This document shows positions 18,000 to 27,200 of a stretch of 64,000 bases of DNA, piece by piece. The notes beneath the pieces were generated by a model that searched no databases, was not told the DNA's origin, and saw nothing but the letters and a program-made list of their open reading frames with translations. Made by a program: the position numbers and the translations under genes. This DNA comes from Acinetobacter bouvetii (GTDB lineage: Bacteria > Pseudomonadota > Gammaproteobacteria > Pseudomonadales > Moraxellaceae). Every line of letters starts with the position of its first letter. The first letter of the stretch is position 1. The stretch is taken from the NCBI RefSeq assembly GCF_902753875.1, contig NZ_CADDTS010000032.1:62001-126000 (forward strand), given 5' to 3'.

Positions 18000-20168
18000 A
18001 TGCAAAGCCTGTTTTCTGAACATTGGCATGTGGTTCGCCATCTGAGACCTCAGCTACGCCAGAATGTAGAAGTATTACCACGTATCCTGCGTGGGAAATC
18101 ATGGTTTCTGCTGTTTGAGCCGATGTCACAACGTTTTGTTCGGGTCAACCCTGAAACTTGGTATGTCATTACTTTATTGGACGGTCAATTCAATGTTGAG
18201 CAAATATGGGATAAGGCCGCAGAACATATTGAACAGCAAAATGTTCAGTTTAATCAGCAACACAGAGCCATCAGCCAAAATGAATTGGTTCAATTACTCA
18301 GCCAATTGTATAGTAATGACCTACTACAGACAGAAGTTTCGTTTGATGCAGAGGAAATGTCCAAACGCTATAAAAAGCACAAATTTAATAAACTCAAACA
18401 GTCTTTTCTAAATCCGATAAGTCTCAAAGTTCCGCTCCTGTATCCAGATGCTTTTTTCAATCAATGCAAAAAACTTTCACGCTCCATCTTTAACGTATGG
18501 GGAGTTGTATTGTGGCTATTCATCGTTATTCCAGCTTTATTGTTGTTGGCAGAAAACTGGCAGAGTCTAAGCAGTAATTTATCAGATCGGGTTCTTTCAA
18601 CCAGTAACCTTTTTATCCTTTGGCTGACCTATCCCATTGTGAAAATTATTCACGAATTTGCTCATGGTCTTGCCATTAAAGCCTGGAATGGAAATGTCCG
18701 GGAAATGGGCCTGATGTTTATTCTGTTCATCCCCATTCCTTATGTAGATGCGTCTTCTTCTTACCATTTTGTATCCAAGTGGCAAAGAATTGCTGTTTCA
18801 ATTGCTGGAATCATGATGGAGTTGTTACTCGGTGCCATTGCGATCTACTTATGGGTTTCTACCGAAACAGGGCTCGTCCATGCCTTTGCCTATAATGTCA
18901 TCTTCATTGCCGCCGTCTCTACAGTACTGGTCAATGGCAATCCCTTAATGCGCTATGATGGCTATTACATTCTTTCAGACCTACTGGAAATTCCGAATCT
19001 TGCTGGTCGGGCAACAAAATACTGGGTTTACCTTTCAGACAAGTATATTTTTGGAGCCAATACTGCTCAGCCCCCGTTTGCCGCAGAGAAAGAACGGTTC
19101 TGGCTTATCGTGTACGGATTTTTCTCCCCCCTGTACCGTATTAGTATCATGCTGGGTCTGATCTGGTTTGTGGCACAAAAATATTTCATGTTTGGTGTCT
19201 TGCTCGCCATTCTTTCTGCATTTATGACCATTGTCATGCCTATATACAAAGGCATTAAGCATATTTATCAGGGGGCAAGTTTGTCCAAATATCGCGACCA
19301 GGCTATTCAACGTTTTCGTTGGATCATGCTATCCCTTATTTTCATCCTCTGCATTTTACCATTTCCCTATTACACCACTCAGCAAGCGGTGGTCTGGTTA
19401 CCCGAAGAATCCATGATTCGGGCCATGGAATCAGGCAGCGTAAAAACAATTCATTTAAACAATAATAAAATTGCAAAAAATCAGATTCTTTTTACTCTGG
19501 AAAATGCTGAACTCACTGAAAAATACAACTTGCAAAAATTACAGGTTGAAGAAGCGGATTATAAAATTCGGCAGGCTTCTCTGGATGATGTGCAATTGCG
19601 TGAAAAACTTGAATTACAAAAACAAGGACTCGATCAGCAGCTTCTGCAATATCAACTCAAAGTAAATCAACTAAATATACATAGTCCGATTGCTGGACAC
19701 TGGTTTGCAAAAGATCATATCGAGCAGGATCATCGGTTTTATAAACGCGGTGACATTATCGGTTATGTGATAGACCAGCCTGCTCAGCTTATTCGCAGTG
19801 CCGTTGTCCAGCAAGATTATGAATTGATACAGACCCGATTAAAAGGTATTGAAATCCGTTTTAAAAATCATTTTGATACCATTTACACTGGAAACATTGT
19901 CAGAAGTACACCACAAACCCAAAAGAAACTTTTCTCCACGGCTTTGGGTAGTCAGGCAGGCGGAAATATTACCGTTGATCCAACCGATCAGGACGGCGCT
20001 TCTGCCTTACAGAATTATTTCGATCTCGATATTCAGTTGTCTAAACCCATAGACTCGAACGTGTTTGGGGATATTGCATATGTACGATTTGACTTGGGCT
20101 ATTCACCTTTAGCATTGCAATGGATTAGAAAACTTCGTCAGTTATTCCTGGAGCAATTCTATGTCTAA
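18000..20168 (+). CDS. PqqD-like / M50 site-2-type metalloprotease / HlyD-like fusion membrane protein
   Basis: 722 residues. Residues 1-110 (LRGKSWFLLFEPMSQRFVRVNPETWYVITLLDG) resemble a PqqD-type peptide-binding domain. A multi-helix membrane part then carries the M50 zinc motif H218-EFAH-222 inside KIIHEFAHGLAIKAWNG, and the second motif NGNPLMRYDGYY (N314, P315, D320), matching YydH-type 'peptide zinc metalloproteases'. After the last helix (about residue 455) a periplasmic adaptor-like part follows: VWLPEESMIRAMESGSVKTIHL, a coiled coil with LREKLELQKQGLDQQLLQYQLKVNQL, and NIHSPIAGHW. Key zinc residues look intact. It begins 4 bases after the previous stop and overlaps the SecA-like gene by 8 bases. 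Likely role: handling or trimming the exported substrate at the inner membrane, while docking to the channel (inference). Confidence 0.87.
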   Translation: MQSLFSEHWHVVRHLRPQLRQNVEVLPRILRGKSWFLLFEPMSQRFVRVNPETWYVITLLDGQFNVEQIWDKAAEHIEQQNVQFNQQHRAISQNELVQLLSQLYSNDLLQTEVSFDAEEMSKRYKKHKFNKLKQSFLNPISLKVPLLYPDAFFNQCKKLSRSIFNVWGVVLWLFIVIPALLLLAENWQSLSSNLSDRVLSTSNLFILWLTYPIVKIIHEFAHGLAIKAWNGNVREMGLMFILFIPIPYVDASSSYHFVSKWQRIAVSIAGIMMELLLGAIAIYLWVSTETGLVHAFAYNVIFIAAVSTVLVNGNPLMRYDGYYILSDLLEIPNLAGRATKYWVYLSDKYIFGANTAQPPFAAEKERFWLIVYGFFSPLYRISIMLGLIWFVAQKYFMFGVLLAILSAFMTIVMPIYKGIKHIYQGASLSKYRDQAIQRFRWIMLSLIFILCILPFPYYTTQQAVVWLPEESMIRAMESGSVKTIHLNNNKIAKNQILFTLENAELTEKYNLQKLQVEEADYKIRQASLDDVQLREKLELQKQGLDQQLLQYQLKVNQLNIHSPIAGHWFAKDHIEQDHRFYKRGDIIGYVIDQPAQLIRSAVVQQDYELIQTRLKGIEIRFKNHFDTIYTGNIVRSTPQTQKKLFSTALGSQAGGNITVDPTDQDGASALQNYFDLDIQLSKPIDSNVFGDIAYVRFDLGYSPLALQWIRKLRQLFLEQFYV

Positions 20169-22161
20169 CCTGAGCGTGATTAAAAATCTGTCCTTACATC
20201 CGTTTTACTTGTCCTACGTTTCAAGAGAAGAACAACAGGATCAGGAATTGCATAAATTTGAGATCTTTTTTTCAAATTTGATGGGATGGATTCCTGCGAA
20301 AAAAATTTCACGAAAAGTCATACAGCAATTTTCCCAAAAAATTATTGTGCATAAGGCTGCGCTTAGCCAACTAGATCATAAGCAACTGGTCAAGACGTTT
20401 AATGAAGCTTTGAGCTTATTATCAACAGTCAAAGCAAGTTATGACAATGTGGCCATCGCCTTTGCCTGTATAGGTGAAGCCATTTCAAGAGTGTTTAAGA
20501 TATACCCTCATCCGGTCCAGTTTATGGGAGCCTATATTCTTTTAACTGGCCGGCTCGCTGAAATGCCTACAGGTGAAGGTAAAACACTGGTTGCTGGCAT
20601 AGCAGCAACGTTTATGGCAGCTACTGGTAATTATGTCCATGTACTGACGACTAACGCCTATCTTGCACAACGTGATGAAGAAGAATTGCGCCCATTATTT
20701 GAATTTTTTCATTTAAGCAGCGGTTCAATTAACAGTGAAATGGAAATCCCTGAACGAAAGCAGAATTACCAGAAACGGATTTGCTATGTCTCTGCCAATG
20801 AAATTGTATTTGATTACCTGAAAGATCATATTTCCGGTAAAGGCACCCAGCCGCGTCAGATTGAAAATTTACGCAATTTAAGTTTTGGACAGTCTGCAGC
20901 AGAAGACATGATTGTTCCTGCATTGCATTTTTGTATCGTTGATGAAGCTGACAGTGTATTTATTGATGAAGCTCAAACCCCGATGGTGATTTCACAGGAA
21001 GCTGAAGGCTTGATCGAACCGGAGGTGATTCACTGGGCTATTGCACAGGCCAGACAACTTCATCCAGATACTGATTTTGAGATTCGGGAAGCTGAACACC
21101 ACATTCACATTGAACATATTCCTGAACAGAAGCAGGTTGCCCTGCCCGATGCCATCCGCCCGATTTGGTACAATCATGCCTGGAAAATACTTCTGGTTCA
21201 GCAGGCGCTGACGGCATTACATCTTTATCATAAAGACCAGCAGTATATTATTCAGGACAATAAAATTCAGATTGTAGATGAAAGTACGGGCCGTATCATG
21301 GCAGATCGCTCATGGGAACAGGGACTGCATCAGCTGATTGAAGCCAAAGAAGGCGTTGAGCTGTCTAAAGGACGAGATACGCTGGCAAAGATGACTTTTC
21401 AGCGTTTTTTTAGAAGATATCTGCTTTTATCTGGTTTAACGGGAACGGGACTGGAAGTTTCCCGTGAACTATGGATGATCTACCGTTTAAAAGTCTGTCA
21501 GATTCCTCCAAATATTCCGTCAAAACGTCAGCAGTATAAACACCGCTATTTCAAAACCAATGAGCAAAAATATAAGGCCATTGCCAGTCATGCTCAGGCT
21601 ATCGCACATCAAAATCGTGCAGTATTGATTGGAACCCGAAGCATCGAAGCATCAGAATCCATTGCTGAAGCACTCACAAACTTAGATATTGACCATATTG
21701 TACTAAATGCCCGTCAAGATGCTCAGGAAGCGGCAATCATCGCCGAAGCAGGTCATAGCGGTAAAATTACTGTGGCAACCAACATGGCAGGTCGCGGTAC
21801 AGACATCAAACTGCGCCCTGAAACCAAACAGGCCGGCGGCTTACATGTCATTTTGACTGAATTCCATGAATCTGCCCGAATTGACCGGCAGCTTTATGGA
21901 CGGGCTGGACGTCAAGGAGATCAAGGATCATGTGTTGCCTATGTCTGCGGCACAGATGATTTATTACAACAAAATGCCAAATGGTTTGTCTGGTTACTCA
22001 ACCTCATACCACTTATTTTTATCCAACATTACTTACTCACTCTTGCAGTTAAACACATGCAGAAAAAATGCCAGAAACGAGCTTACCGTAACCGGATAGC
22101 CATGTTTAAACAGGACAAGAAGCTCAACTCACAAATTGGTTTTGCGGGGAAAATTTACTAA
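20161..22161 (+). CDS. SecA-like ATPase, short form with C-terminal hydrophobic segment
   Basis: 666 residues against about 900 for housekeeping SecA. The DEAD-type motor is well preserved. Walker A is MPTGEGKT (136-142), followed by HVLTTNAYLAQRD, Walker B D261-EAD-264 with VFIDEAQTPMVIS, a shortened preprotein-crosslinking region (to about 390), KMTFQRFFRRYLLLSGLTGTG, NMAGRGTDIKL (541 onward) and QLYGRAGRQGDQGS (about 577-590). The helical-wing/scaffold tail and the zinc-binding C-terminus are absent. Instead the protein ends with a hydrophobic stretch, WFVWLLNLIPLIFIQHYLL, and a basic tail, which could anchor it to the membrane. It is translationally coupled to the M50 gene (ATG inside the preceding stop region) and abuts the next gene. 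It is the only ATPase in this operon, hence the probable motor. Confidence 0.92.
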   Translation: MSNLSVIKNLSLHPFYLSYVSREEQQDQELHKFEIFFSNLMGWIPAKKISRKVIQQFSQKIIVHKAALSQLDHKQLVKTFNEALSLLSTVKASYDNVAIAFACIGEAISRVFKIYPHPVQFMGAYILLTGRLAEMPTGEGKTLVAGIAATFMAATGNYVHVLTTNAYLAQRDEEELRPLFEFFHLSSGSINSEMEIPERKQNYQKRICYVSANEIVFDYLKDHISGKGTQPRQIENLRNLSFGQSAAEDMIVPALHFCIVDEADSVFIDEAQTPMVISQEAEGLIEPEVIHWAIAQARQLHPDTDFEIREAEHHIHIEHIPEQKQVALPDAIRPIWYNHAWKILLVQQALTALHLYHKDQQYIIQDNKIQIVDESTGRIMADRSWEQGLHQLIEAKEGVELSKGRDTLAKMTFQRFFRRYLLLSGLTGTGLEVSRELWMIYRLKVCQIPPNIPSKRQQYKHRYFKTNEQKYKAIASHAQAIAHQNRAVLIGTRSIEASESIAEALTNLDIDHIVLNARQDAQEAAIIAEAGHSGKITVATNMAGRGTDIKLRPETKQAGGLHVILTEFHESARIDRQLYGRAGRQGDQGSCVAYVCGTDDLLQQNAKWFVWLLNLIPLIFIQHYLLTLAVKHMQKKCQKRAYRNRIAMFKQDKKLNSQIGFAGKIY

Positions 22162-22962
22162 ATGAAATACTCACTACTTTTACTCGCCGGCATCAGCTGC
22201 CCTATTTTTGCAAATACGGTTAATTTCGCCTGCATGGTTCAGCCTGCACAGATTGTAGAAATCAGAAGTCCTGTGACCGGGACTTTACAGCAATTACATG
22301 TTAAAGCTGGCAGTACAATCAAGAAAGGTCAGATTCTGGCTCAAATAGAAGCCAATGTTGAAAAGTCAGCCACCCAAACTGCTTATTACCGTACTCAAGT
22401 AAAGGGAAATGTCGCAACAGCCCAATCTAAAATTACTCATGCTACAAAAAAAGCTGAGCGTATGAAGCAACTAAGTGCTGAGAATTTTGTTTCAAGGCAG
22501 GCTTATGATGATGCAATCAATGAACTGAGTCAGGCTCGAGCAGAACTTCAATTGGCCAAAGAAAATTTGAAACAGGCAGAATTTGAATATAAGCAAAGTC
22601 AGGCTGACTTGAATCGCAGAAAAATTTACAGCCCGTTTAATGGGGTGGTCATGCAGCAATATATTTACGCTGGAAGCATGGTTGGACCAACTGAAGGAAA
22701 AAATCCAATTCTAAAAATAGCCCAGACTGATCAATTTAAAATTAATGCCATTATTCCTTTAAAATATTTCCGCTCAATTAAAAAAGGGCAAGTTGTCAAA
22801 ATTGTACCTGAGGCACCTTTTGACAAATTTATAGCGACGGTAAAGCTTGATCATGTCGATCAGGTCATTGATGCCAGTTCTGGAACATTCAGTGCAGGTA
22901 CTACAATTTTGAGTAATTCTGTAAAATTTCCAAGTGGAATCCGTTGTAAGATGTACTTATAA
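22162..22962 (+). CDS. Second HlyD/RND-type periplasmic adaptor protein
   Basis: 266 residues. An N-terminal signal sequence (MKYSLLLLAGISCPIFA) is followed by the first lipoyl half RSPVTGTLQQLHVKAGSTIKKGQILAQIEA, a helical hairpin (65-150, with SAENFVSRQAYDDAINELSQARAELQLAKENL), the second half KIYSPFNGVVMQQYIYAGSMVG and a beta-barrel domain. It is shorter than usual for RND adaptors because the C-terminal membrane-proximal domain is reduced. The ATG directly follows the SecA-like stop codon. As the operon's third protein with adaptor features, it probably helps seal the channel complex in the periplasm. Confidence 0.88.
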   Translation: MKYSLLLLAGISCPIFANTVNFACMVQPAQIVEIRSPVTGTLQQLHVKAGSTIKKGQILAQIEANVEKSATQTAYYRTQVKGNVATAQSKITHATKKAERMKQLSAENFVSRQAYDDAINELSQARAELQLAKENLKQAEFEYKQSQADLNRRKIYSPFNGVVMQQYIYAGSMVGPTEGKNPILKIAQTDQFKINAIIPLKYFRSIKKGQVVKIVPEAPFDKFIATVKLDHVDQVIDASSGTFSAGTTILSNSVKFPSGIRCKMYL

Positions 22963-23043
22963 AATCTATTTTTAAAGAGTATCTCTTAATATAAGTTACT
23001 TAGAAGTATTAATAATTTCTTCATTTATTTACTTCTAAGATTT

Positions 23044-23080
23044 AGGGCTGAAATGTAACACTACCCTTCAGCCCTTCTTT
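23044..23080. terminator. Terminator between the secretion operon and the 363-residue gene
   Basis: A nine-base stem, AGGGCTGAA (23044-23052) / TTCAGCCCT (23067-23075), with a 14-nt loop is followed by TCTTTT on the plus strand. It is well placed to end the plus-strand operon and possibly the convergent gene. The T-run is imperfect. Confidence 0.6.
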
Positions 23081-23088
23081 TGATGTTA

Positions 23089-24180
23089 CTATTTTTCTAA
23101 AATATCCTTTATTTCTTTCTCTAATCTTTCATGAAATTGTTCTAAAGTCATATTCTTAAAAAATCTATTTCTATTTACATATGGCAAAGCTTCCTGCATC
23201 AATTGATTATATAAAGGATCATTAACATACTTTGCTAACACTAAACGTGAGATAGCACCTAGACCTGTGATATATTCTTTTTCATCTCCATGATTCAACC
23301 ACTGATTTAAAGTTTCCAGATCTTTATGTTTTTCTTCATCATAAATTAAAAAATCATAAACTTGTTGTAACACGTGCTGCAATTGTTGTGGATCATTAAA
23401 ATGAATTGCTTCCCCCTCTATTCCATGAATATTGGGTAAATACTGCAAGGTATGATCATCTATAAAATGTTGGCGTAGTATACGGATTGCTTTTTCTGAT
23501 GAAATTTGAATATAACTTCCCAAAGCAATTTGGCTATATGCTAAAACATTTTTTTTACTTGAACATAGTATTAATATACCTTCATATATTTGATCATTAA
23601 AATCTCGATGATATATAGTTTCGTTAAATTGATTTTTTTTTCTCTGCTTTATAAAATTTAAAGATTCTTTATTTAAATCTAACCACTGATCTGCAAAAAT
23701 ACTGAGCTTCTCTTGTGTTTGTGGTATAGCTTTAAATTGTAATAACTGTTCTCTTGATACTGCTTCGACAGAGCTTAACATCTGTTCAATACTTTTCTGA
23801 TCGGGGAAAATAACATCCCGACTAAAAAACACATAATGTTTTGCATCAAAAGCAACGAGATTATACTTACGTAGTGTATCAACCAATATTTTATAAAGGT
23901 ATTTACTTTTTTCCTGTATATATTCGATGACAAAAACATTTGTAGAAAAATTAAAAAAGCCTTTTACATTACTAAAGAACTGGATAATTTCTTCATCAAA
24001 GTTTTCTGCAAGTTCAGGATTAGTAACGATACCTTCAACTTCAATGAGCCAGTTTTTTAAATTTTCAGTGAAACCTATATCTTGAGGATGAGTTGCAAAG
24101 TACTCCGCCTGCTCCAATGTAGATATTGTTATTAGTGGGTTATGTTGTGTTGCATCCCAGACATAAAATAATGCAGACAT
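23089..24180 (-). CDS. Unknown cytoplasmic protein, candidate immunity/accessory protein of the giant gene
   Basis: 363 residues with no signal peptide, membrane helix or catalytic motif that I can see. The opening MSALFYVWDATQHNPLITIS followed by T-L-E-Q-A and a NWLIEVEG segment resembles the start of many small cytoplasmic proteins found beside polymorphic toxins. The rest is mostly helical and acidic/Gln-rich. An AAGGAA ribosome site lies just upstream of the ATG. It is encoded directly downstream of the giant gene on the same strand, 68 bases away, with a hairpin terminator between. It could therefore be expressed by readthrough or from its own promoter. An immunity role is inferred from position and the nuclease-like motif in the giant protein, and is unproven. 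Confidence 0.75.
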   Translation of the reverse strand: MSALFYVWDATQHNPLITISTLEQAEYFATHPQDIGFTENLKNWLIEVEGIVTNPELAENFDEEIIQFFSNVKGFFNFSTNVFVIEYIQEKSKYLYKILVDTLRKYNLVAFDAKHYVFFSRDVIFPDQKSIEQMLSSVEAVSREQLLQFKAIPQTQEKLSIFADQWLDLNKESLNFIKQRKKNQFNETIYHRDFNDQIYEGILILCSSKKNVLAYSQIALGSYIQISSEKAIRILRQHFIDDHTLQYLPNIHGIEGEAIHFNDPQQLQHVLQQVYDFLIYDEEKHKDLETLNQWLNHGDEKEYITGLGAISRLVLAKYVNDPLYNQLMQEALPYVNRNRFFKNMTLEQFHERLEKEIKDILEK

Positions 24181-24206
24181 ACTATTCCTTAAATAATTTA
24201 AATTTC

Positions 24207-24240
24207 AAAAAAAGAGATACCCACTTATGGATATCTCTTT
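24207..24240 (-). terminator. Terminator after the giant gene
   Basis: AAAGAGATAC (24211-24220) pairs with GGATATCTCTTT (24229-24240), with a bulged base. On the minus strand the hairpin ends in a run of seven T (complement of 24207-24213). It lies between the giant gene stop and the 363-residue gene. Confidence 0.75.
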
Positions 24241-24248
24241 TACTTTAG

Positions 24249-27200
24249 TTATATCAATTTTTTCCAGTTCAGCTGGGCTTGCAATTCCAGTGCCTTAAGC
24301 CAGGCATCAGATTGTTTTTGCTCACGTAGTATTAGCCATTCATCATCTTCATCCTGACTTGATTTCAGAATATTAAAATCAATAGTGCTATTAAACTGAA
24401 TTGGGCATGCCCACTGTGCTTGTACAGCTAAAGATACAGAAGAAATGTGATTGCTCCATGTAGAAACAAAGCCATTCAGCAGTTGCCATGGTGTTGCACA
24501 TGCCGTGCCACCCAACATATTCACCTGAATTGTAGTCAGCTTGCTTGCACTGTGCTGATTACTTTGCTCGACCGCAGTAGCCCGAACCTGAACACTCATG
24601 TTCTGACTACTATTACTCGCAAATCGCAATTGAGTTGTATCCCACTGACTGATATCAATCCACTGCTGCGCCGACTGCACTGTGATATAGCGAGTACCAT
24701 CAGTCAACACCGTACCCTGACTTAATCCAGAAATTTCCAGCTTGATCGTTTCAGAACCATCCAGATCGGTAGAACGTGCTGTCAGCACAGGTAAATACGT
24801 GGTTTGGCCAATTGCCGCATAAATAGTATTTGCCGTAGAAATATAAGTTTCTACCAAGCGAATATTGCTAATAAAGGCACTACGACCAGCCAGATTACCT
24901 TCAAGTTGAATGCGAAGTACACGCTCTTTGCCATTACCATTGAAGTCAATATTGTATTGCTGCCAATTTAATGCCGTCAGATCGCTTGCCGCATCGAAAG
25001 ATGCAATGCGTTGCCCATCGAGGTAAATACCGATTCGACCATAATCTGCAATAAGACCTGGCAAGCCAGCCATCTCCAGACTCAAGTTATAGACATTACC
25101 ATTGATGGTGCTGATACGTCTTTCAATGGCATTTTGTTGATACAAGGTATCCTTACCATCATTCAATCGAATCCAGGCATTTGATGTTTTGCCCTGCAAG
25201 CTGACCAATTTACCAGAAGCATTCTTAATCTGGTCTCCAGCATGCCATACCTCAAATGCATCAAGTTTCAGTAACTGGTCACTGTGTCCTGTCCAACCGT
25301 CTAGACTGCTACCATAAACAACGGTTGCATTTTTATTCAGTATGGCGTTATAGACACCGCTCCATTCCGTCTGGAACACTTGGAGGCTGGTTAAGGCATT
25401 TTTCGACTGTTGTGTTTCCAGAACAGGTGCATCTGCAACAGCAGCAATCTGTAATTTCAGCTCGTGAATTGCGGTCGCAACATTACCATTTGCACGTTCA
25501 ATGCTGCTCGCAACAACCTGTACCTTAATTTCACCACTGAAATCTTTAGGCGGAGTCAGCTGCAGAGTTTGCATATTCCAGTCGGTAATATCTGCTACAG
25601 TTTTCTGTTCAGTCACAATAAACTGATGTGTACCATCTGTGAGCTGACTACCCACAGGCAATCCAACCAGAGCAACTTTCAACTGCTCCGATCCATCCAC
25701 ATCCTGCAACGTTGCCCGCAATTCAGGCAACAGCATGCTTTGATCTTCTTTACCCGTATTCAAGGATTTTTGGGTTGAAAGCACAATATTATCAATCATT
25801 GCTCCACGACCACTTAAGTGAGTCAGTGGCGCATCAATACGAATCTGGATATTTTGTGCTTTGCCCGTACCTACGAAGCTGAACTGTACATTTTTCCAGT
25901 TCAACTGGTCATTTGGACTGGTATTGGCATAAGTCGCAATGCGTTTACCATCGACATAAATTGCAATTTGGGTAAAGCATTCACTGAAGCCTAAACGACC
26001 TGCATAGTCGAAGCTCAAGTTATAGCTGCGGCCCAGCTCAGTTTCGACATTTCTAGAAATCCCGAGAGTCTGAGCCTGGAACAAGCCGGCATCGTTCAAT
26101 TCTAGCCAATTTTGACCATTGCCTGCTTTTGCCTGTACAGTTTTTGCTATAGCAAAGGCATTATCCATACGGTCATTATTGCTCCAGATTTCAAAACCAT
26201 CTGTACCAAACAGATTGCAATCCAGCCCTTTCAGTAAAGTCCAACCTTCAAACACATTTTGTTCAAGAAGCGTGGATGTTGAATCCTTATTAACGGCACT
26301 TTCCCATCCAGTCTGGAAGATAATTTCCTGAGTTGTGCTAGAACCTACAGATACAACAGGTTGATCAGCAACGGCTTCTATTTGAATATTCAGATATGCA
26401 GATTCGCTATAGAACTGACCATCAAATGCCTTATAGCCAATTTGAGCATAAATCTGCTTGTTATTACCTATACCTGCAATTAAAGCATCACTGGCTTCAT
26501 TGGCAGCCGGAACAAATCGGATATACCCTGCATCAAAATCTGCTTGACCAAGTAGAGTCAGAGAAGAAACCCCGATCCATTGATTATCCTTAAACTGTTG
26601 TAATAATCCGCGTTCAGGCAATGAACTAATCAACAGTTTTAAAGTGTCGCCATCTATATCACTGAGAGCGAAATCCGACCATTTCAGGATCAGAGCCTGA
26701 TCTTCCTGTCCCTGAATAGCATTAGGTTTCGCTATAGGCATGTCATTGACTGGGTTGATCGTAATATTGACATTCACAATCTGAGACTGGGCCTGTCCAT
26801 CCGTGACGAAGTAACTGAAACTGTCTGTTCCATAATAATTTGCAACTGGCTGATACTGATATCGTCCATCTGCAAGCTGAACCAATTGACCACGGGTTGG
26901 CGCATTGGCAATCACTGTGCTTAAGCTGTCACCATCTACATCGGAAGCCGTCAGTAACAGGTTAAAGATAAGTGCTGTATCTTCATCCGTCACTAGATTC
27001 TGGGCAGACAATACCGGTGCGTCATTCACAGCATTAACAATAATCAGAATATTCACGGTTTCTGAATTAAGCTGACCATCTGTCACGTAATAACTGAACG
27101 TCACTTCACCATTGAAATTCGGCTCAGGAATGAAGTGGTAATAACCGCCACCTGCCGCTGTAAATTGTCCATGAAGCGGTGGTTCAGTAATGACGATACT

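Noticed and set aside
20161..22161. Housekeeping secA
   Set aside because: Too short, lacks the C-terminal zinc-binding tail, and is embedded in an exporter operon.
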